Assembly: GCF_003732275.1 (NCBI RefSeq)
Contig: NZ_MOBM01000039.1
Location: forward strand, 923,013 to 987,012
Direction of reading: 5' to 3'
DNA: 64,000 nucleotides
Origin: Pseudomonas frederiksbergensis
GTDB lineage: Bacteria > Pseudomonadota > Gammaproteobacteria > Pseudomonadales > Pseudomonadaceae
Within the stretch, counting starts at the first letter, position 1. Each line of letters opens with the position of its first letter. The notes beneath the pieces are model-generated. The model had not been told where the DNA came from, did not search any database, and saw only the letters and a list, made by a program, of their open reading frames with translations. Of the stretch, positions 60,457 through 64,000 are shown piece by piece. The position numbers and the translations under genes are program-made.

Positions 60457-61812
60457 TCATGCCTGCCTTGTACGCTTGCCGACATCGCTCCATCCGCCGA
60501 GCAGTCCTCGCAATTGACCGTCCGCACTGTAGAACGGCACCGTCCACTGGTAGATATCCCTGACGCCGTCCTTGAACGTCAACTGACGTTCGCTGAAGCG
60601 GGTCTTGCGAGTAGCGAGCTGGGCCATGAACTCGGCGTGCAACTGCTCGGCGGTCTCTTTGGGCAAGACATCGAGTTCGGTCAGTTGTCGCCCCTGAACC
60701 TGGTTGAAACGGGTCGACAAGCGCTCCTCATAACTTCTGTTGCACATGATCAAACGCCCTTCCAGATCACGCACGAACATCGGATCCGGCATGGCATCTA
60801 TCAATGCATGCTGGAAGGCAAGCTGGTCATTGAGGTCTTTTTCGGCATCCAGACGTTGCTTGATCAGTGCAGCGAGCCGGCGGTTCCAAAGCAATGAGAG
60901 CACGCCGAACAGGCTAACGATGAATAGGCTCCAGCAGCCCCACTGGGTTATACGCTGCCAGGCCGAAGGGGCGTGTACCGGTGCAACTCCATTCAGCCAT
61001 TTCAACCGCATGGCGCGTAACTTGGCGGGTGGAAATGCCTCCAGCGCCTTGTTGAGGATGCTCAATAACTGCGGCTGTCCTTTGCGGACGGCCAAATGAT
61101 CAGCCTCCCATTTGCCCTCCACCGCCTGCCCTACCTTGAGCCGGCCCAAGGGGTAGAGCTGCGCTCCGATTTCGTTTTCAATGGTGGCGTAAGCCTCACC
61201 ACTTTCGACCAGTGCCCGGGCTTCAGCGTAGGTTTTGACTGAGCGCAGCTCGATCGCCGGGTAGTCACGACGAATGACCCCCTCCAGGGCGTGCCGGGTC
61301 GGCAAGACCAGGACTTTTTTCGAAAGCTGTTCCAGGGACTGTAACGCAGGCGTGCCGGCCAGCCCCACGAGTACCCAGCCCGCCCCGCCGAACGCATGAC
61401 TGAAATCGAGAAACATCTTGCGCTCGTCATTCATCGCCAGCGTCGTGCTCATGTCCGCCGCGCCGCTTTCCAGTCGCTCCAGCAGTTGGTCGGTGGAAAA
61501 CGACTCTTCATGGACGAACCGCAACCCTGTCATGGCGCTGATGCGGTTGAGCACATCGTTGTTCAATCCGCTCCAGTGGCCATGCTCATCCTTGAACAGA
61601 TACAGCGGGTACTGAGCCGACGCGACGATAACTATCGGATGTTCAGCGATCCATTGCCGCTCCTGAGCGTCCAGCTCAATGCGTTCGACGGTGGTTGGCT
61701 CCCGGGATTCATGTGTCGCCAATTGTGCGGCCTTCACCCATTGCCCAAAGCCCAGGGCGCCCAGCAAAAACATCCAGCATACGACTGGTTTAAACCCTCT
61801 AAAAAACAGCAT
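60457..61812 (-). CDS. BvgS-like periplasmic-binding plus PAS sensor lacking an output domain
   Basis: 451 residues; the ATG at 61812 follows AAGGAAGTGGCA, better than a GTG two codons upstream. A signal-type N-terminus (residues 1-29) precedes a solute-binding-3 domain (residues about 50-280, VIVASAQYPLYLFKDEHGHW), then one TM (about 290-312) and a PAS domain (about 330-445, HALIDAMPDPMFVRDLEGRL). The end, GLLGGWSDVGKRTRQA, is where a histidine kinase or GGDEF/EAL domain normally follows. It may be a truncated kinase or act through a partner. Confidence 0.82.
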   Translation of the reverse strand: MLFFRGFKPVVCWMFLLGALGFGQWVKAAQLATHESREPTTVERIELDAQERQWIAEHPIVIVASAQYPLYLFKDEHGHWSGLNNDVLNRISAMTGLRFVHEESFSTDQLLERLESGAADMSTTLAMNDERKMFLDFSHAFGGAGWVLVGLAGTPALQSLEQLSKKVLVLPTRHALEGVIRRDYPAIELRSVKTYAEARALVESGEAYATIENEIGAQLYPLGRLKVGQAVEGKWEADHLAVRKGQPQLLSILNKALEAFPPAKLRAMRLKWLNGVAPVHAPSAWQRITQWGCWSLFIVSLFGVLSLLWNRRLAALIKQRLDAEKDLNDQLAFQHALIDAMPDPMFVRDLEGRLIMCNRSYEERLSTRFNQVQGRQLTELDVLPKETAEQLHAEFMAQLATRKTRFSERQLTFKDGVRDIYQWTVPFYSADGQLRGLLGGWSDVGKRTRQA

Positions 61813-61900
61813 TGCCACTTCCTTGGTGATCGTCTCGCCCGTCCTTCATGGGCGGCTCTTCTTTTACGAAACCCGACAAGTGTGGCATGCAGAAATGAGA

Positions 61901-61922
61901 AAGCCCGTCAGGAGACGGGCTT
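61901..61922 (-). terminator. Terminator of the hom-thrC operon
   Basis: Perfect 9-bp stem (AAGCCCGTC / GACGGGCTT) with a 4-nt loop, 24 nt after the thrC stop; a short T run follows on the minus strand. Confidence 0.8.
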
Positions 61923-61945
61923 CAAAATGTGACAGCTTTTACCGG

Positions 61946-63355
61946 TTACAGCGGCTTGCCGCGGTTGCCATGCTGACTGACAAAGGCCTGCACGGCTTTC
62001 AGGTCGTTCGGCAACACGGTGCAACGCTCATCTCGCTCAAACAAATCAGAAAGATGTGCAGGTAGTTCAAGCGCTTTTCCTACACCGGCTTTTTCCACCG
62101 CATCCGGGAATTTGACCGGATGGGCCGTGCCCAGGATCACCATCGGGATATCCAGGCTGCGACGGCATTCGCGCGCGGCCTTCACGCCGATGGCCGTGTG
62201 CGGGTCCAGCAGCTCGCCGGTTTGCTCAAAGACTTCGGCAATGGTTTCGCAGGTTTGGGCGTCGTCCACGGCCAGCGAATCGAACAGTTTGCGTGCCTCG
62301 GTCCAGCGTTCCTCTTCGACGCTGAAACCGCCGCCCTGCTTGAAGGTGTCCATCAAACCGGCAATCGACGCGCCGTTACGACCGTGCAGGTCGAACAGCA
62401 GGCGTTCGAAGTTCGACGACACCATGATGTCCATGGACGGCGACAGCGTGGCGTGCAGGGTTTCCTTGACGTACTGATTGCCGCTCATGAAGCGGTGCAG
62501 GATGTCGTTGCGGTTGGTGGCGACGATCAACTGGTTGATCGGCAGGCCCATGTTGCGTGCCAGGTAACCGGCGAAGATATCGCCGAAGTTGCCGGTCGGT
62601 ACCGAGAACGACACCGAACGCGCCGGGCCGCCCAATTGCAGGGCTGCGTGGAAGTAGTAAACGATCTGGGCCATGATCCGCGCCCAGTTGATCGAGTTCA
62701 CCGCCACCAGGCGCGTGCCCTTGAGGAAGCTCTGGTCGGCGAAGCTGGCCTTGACCATTTCCTGGCAGTCATCGAAGTTGCCTTCGATGGCGATGTTATG
62801 GATGTTCTCGCCGAAGATAGTAGTCATCTGGCGACGCTGCACTTCGGACACACGGTTGTGCGGGTGCAGGATGAAGATGTCGACGTTTTCGCAGTGCTTG
62901 CAACCTTCGATCGCCGCCGAACCGGTGTCGCCGGAGGTAGCACCAACAATCACCACGCGCTCGCCGCGCTTTTCCAGCACGTAGTCGAGCAGACGACCCA
63001 GCAATTGCAGGGCGAAGTCCTTGAACGCCAGGGTCGGGCCGTGGAACAGCTCCAGTACCCATTCGTTGCCATTGAGCTGACGCAACGGTGCCACGGCGTT
63101 GTGGGAAAACACGCCGTACGTTTCTTCAAGAATCTTTTTGAAATCGGCATCAGGGATGCTGCCGGTCACGAATGGGCGCATCACCCGGAAGGCCAGCTCG
63201 TGATACGGCAGGCCGGCCCAGGAAGCGATCTCTTCCTGGGTGAAACGTGGCAGGTTTTCCGGGACGTACAGACCGCCGTCGGTGGCGAGACCGGCCAGCA
63301 GGACATCTTCGAAATTCAGGGCCGGTGCCTGGCCGCGGGTACTGATATAACGCAT
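61946..63355 (-). CDS. thrC: Threonine synthase
   Basis: 469 residues, PLP-dependent. Converts O-phosphohomoserine to threonine. The start is the ATG at 63355 (MRYISTRGQAPALNFEDVLLAG). The PLP lysine is in FHGPTLAFKDFALQ (about residue 110), and GATSGDTGSAA binds the cofactor phosphate. Length typical of the gammaproteobacterial form. It follows hom by about 66 nt on the same strand and ends at a terminator. Confidence 0.96.
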   Translation of the reverse strand: MRYISTRGQAPALNFEDVLLAGLATDGGLYVPENLPRFTQEEIASWAGLPYHELAFRVMRPFVTGSIPDADFKKILEETYGVFSHNAVAPLRQLNGNEWVLELFHGPTLAFKDFALQLLGRLLDYVLEKRGERVVIVGATSGDTGSAAIEGCKHCENVDIFILHPHNRVSEVQRRQMTTIFGENIHNIAIEGNFDDCQEMVKASFADQSFLKGTRLVAVNSINWARIMAQIVYYFHAALQLGGPARSVSFSVPTGNFGDIFAGYLARNMGLPINQLIVATNRNDILHRFMSGNQYVKETLHATLSPSMDIMVSSNFERLLFDLHGRNGASIAGLMDTFKQGGGFSVEEERWTEARKLFDSLAVDDAQTCETIAEVFEQTGELLDPHTAIGVKAARECRRSLDIPMVILGTAHPVKFPDAVEKAGVGKALELPAHLSDLFERDERCTVLPNDLKAVQAFVSQHGNRGKPL

Positions 63356-63421
63356 GACTGGCTCCAATAGACAGTGTTCGCAATGCCGGGCACGCGTGCG
63401 AGCCCGGTGAACGATAACGGC

Positions 63422-64000
63422 TTAGTTCAGGTGCTCGACGCGGATCCGTACGACCGGGCCGACCACGCCTTCCAAAGCCTCCAGGGCGGTGATCGCGTCG
63501 TTCATGTGCTGTTCCAGCACACGGTGCGTCAGCAGGATCATTGGCACCAGGCCGTCGTGTTCCTCGACTTCTTTCTGCATGATCGATTCGATGTTGATAC
63601 CGCGCTCCGACAGGATGCTCGCCACCTGAGCCAACACGCCCGGATGATCCTTGGCCTGAATGCGCAGGTAGTAAGCGCTTTCGCAGGCTTCGATCGGCAG
63701 GATCGGATGGGCCGACAGCGAATCCGGCTGGAAAGCCAGGTGCGGTACGCGGTTTTCCGGATCGGAGGTCATGGCGCGAACCACGTCCACGAGGTCAGCG
63801 ATCACCGACGAAGCCGTCGGCTCCATACCGGCGCCGGCGCCGTAGAACAGGGTCGAACCGGCGGCGTCACCGTTGACCATCACCGCGTTCATCACGCCGT
63901 TGACGTTGGCGATCAAGCGATCGGCCGGGATCAGCGTCGGATGCACACGCAACTCGATGCCGGCCGCGGTGCTGCGTGCCACGCCCAGGTGCTTGATGCG
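63422..64000 (-). CDS. hom: Homoserine dehydrogenase, C-terminal part (start outside window)
   Basis: The last 192 residues are present; the frame stays open to the window's end, so the 5' part is missing. The visible portion spans the end of the catalytic domain (GAGAGMEPTASSVIADLVDVV) and a C-terminal ACT regulatory domain (YYLRIQAKDHPGVLAQVASILSERGI). It reduces aspartate semialdehyde to homoserine and would be feedback-regulated through ACT. It precedes thrC. Confidence 0.95.
   Translation of the reverse strand, partial: RIKHLGVARSTAAGIELRVHPTLIPADRLIANVNGVMNAVMVNGDAAGSTLFYGAGAGMEPTASSVIADLVDVVRAMTSDPENRVPHLAFQPDSLSAHPILPIEACESAYYLRIQAKDHPGVLAQVASILSERGINIESIMQKEVEEHDGLVPMILLTHRVLEQHMNDAITALEALEGVVGPVVRIRVEHLN

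Noticed and set aside
63356..63421. Threonine attenuator between hom and thrC
   Set aside because: The gap is short with no Thr/Ile-rich leader peptide and no competing hairpins.

Overview
The window is a GC-rich chromosomal segment of a fluorescent-group Pseudomonas. The evidence is the gene content and order: ndvB-dapE-rlmA-csp, plsB-mexKJL-rsmJ, tsaB-adk-ppc, lptF, lysS-prfB, the complete wsp operon, recJ and thrC-hom. Many intergenic gaps hold the REP/REPIN hairpins (GTGGGAGCGAGCCTGCTCGCGA type) typical of P. fluorescens relatives. No rRNA or tRNA gene, insertion sequence or CRISPR array was seen. The window opens inside ndvB and closes inside hom.

Layout. 1-8.4 kb: NdvB-type glucosyltransferase (3' part), dapE, rlmA, a small hypothetical gene, a cold-shock protein, plsB, a YbaY-type lipoprotein and a DUF4197 protein. 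8.4-9.1 kb: gene-free, with a four-unit tandem REP array and a ~350-bp repeat-like element. 9.1-14.9 kb: MexJK-type RND pump with divergent repressor mexL, then rsmJ. 15-23.5 kb: a repeat-containing protein of unknown function, an extensin-like peptidase, a PEP mutase-like lyase, a DUF72 protein, tsaB, adk, ppc and small genes. 23.7-32.3 kb: DUF4398 lipoprotein and lptF behind an AlgU-like promoter, a membrane protein and alpha/beta hydrolase pair, a QEGLA-motif (MATCAP-like) protein, a lipoprotein, a TetR regulator, lysS, and prfB with its programmed frameshift. 32.5-41 kb: wspABCDEFR in translationally coupled order. 41-48 kb: a DUF533/TerB protein and a YdcSTUV transporter with aminobutyraldehyde dehydrogenase. 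48.2-51.5 kb: an AT-richer accessory islet with a two-gene RloA/RloB (AbiL-type) defence module, a BRO-N protein and a small orphan gene. 51.8-64 kb: opgD, xenA-like reductase, recJ, a YaeQ protein, a CoA-transferase, two periplasmic-binding-domain proteins (one apparently lacking its output domain), a DUF3509 protein, thrC and hom.

How the parts work together. The Wsp proteins form a surface-sensing pathway: WspA receptor, WspB/D couplers, WspC methyltransferase, WspF methylesterase, WspE kinase, and WspR diguanylate cyclase producing c-di-GMP. MexL probably represses mexJK through a perfect palindrome between the divergent genes; no outer-membrane channel gene is present. YdcSTUV plus the dehydrogenase fit polyamine uptake and catabolism. 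The best candidate for an unusual system is RloA/RloB: an SMC/OLD-like ATPase followed 3 nt later by a Toprim-like partner, ending in a very strong hairpin that overlaps the rloB stop codon. Less explained items are the ~350-bp element before mexK, the repeat protein at 15 kb, the terminator hairpin in the plsB leader and the MATCAP-like gene.
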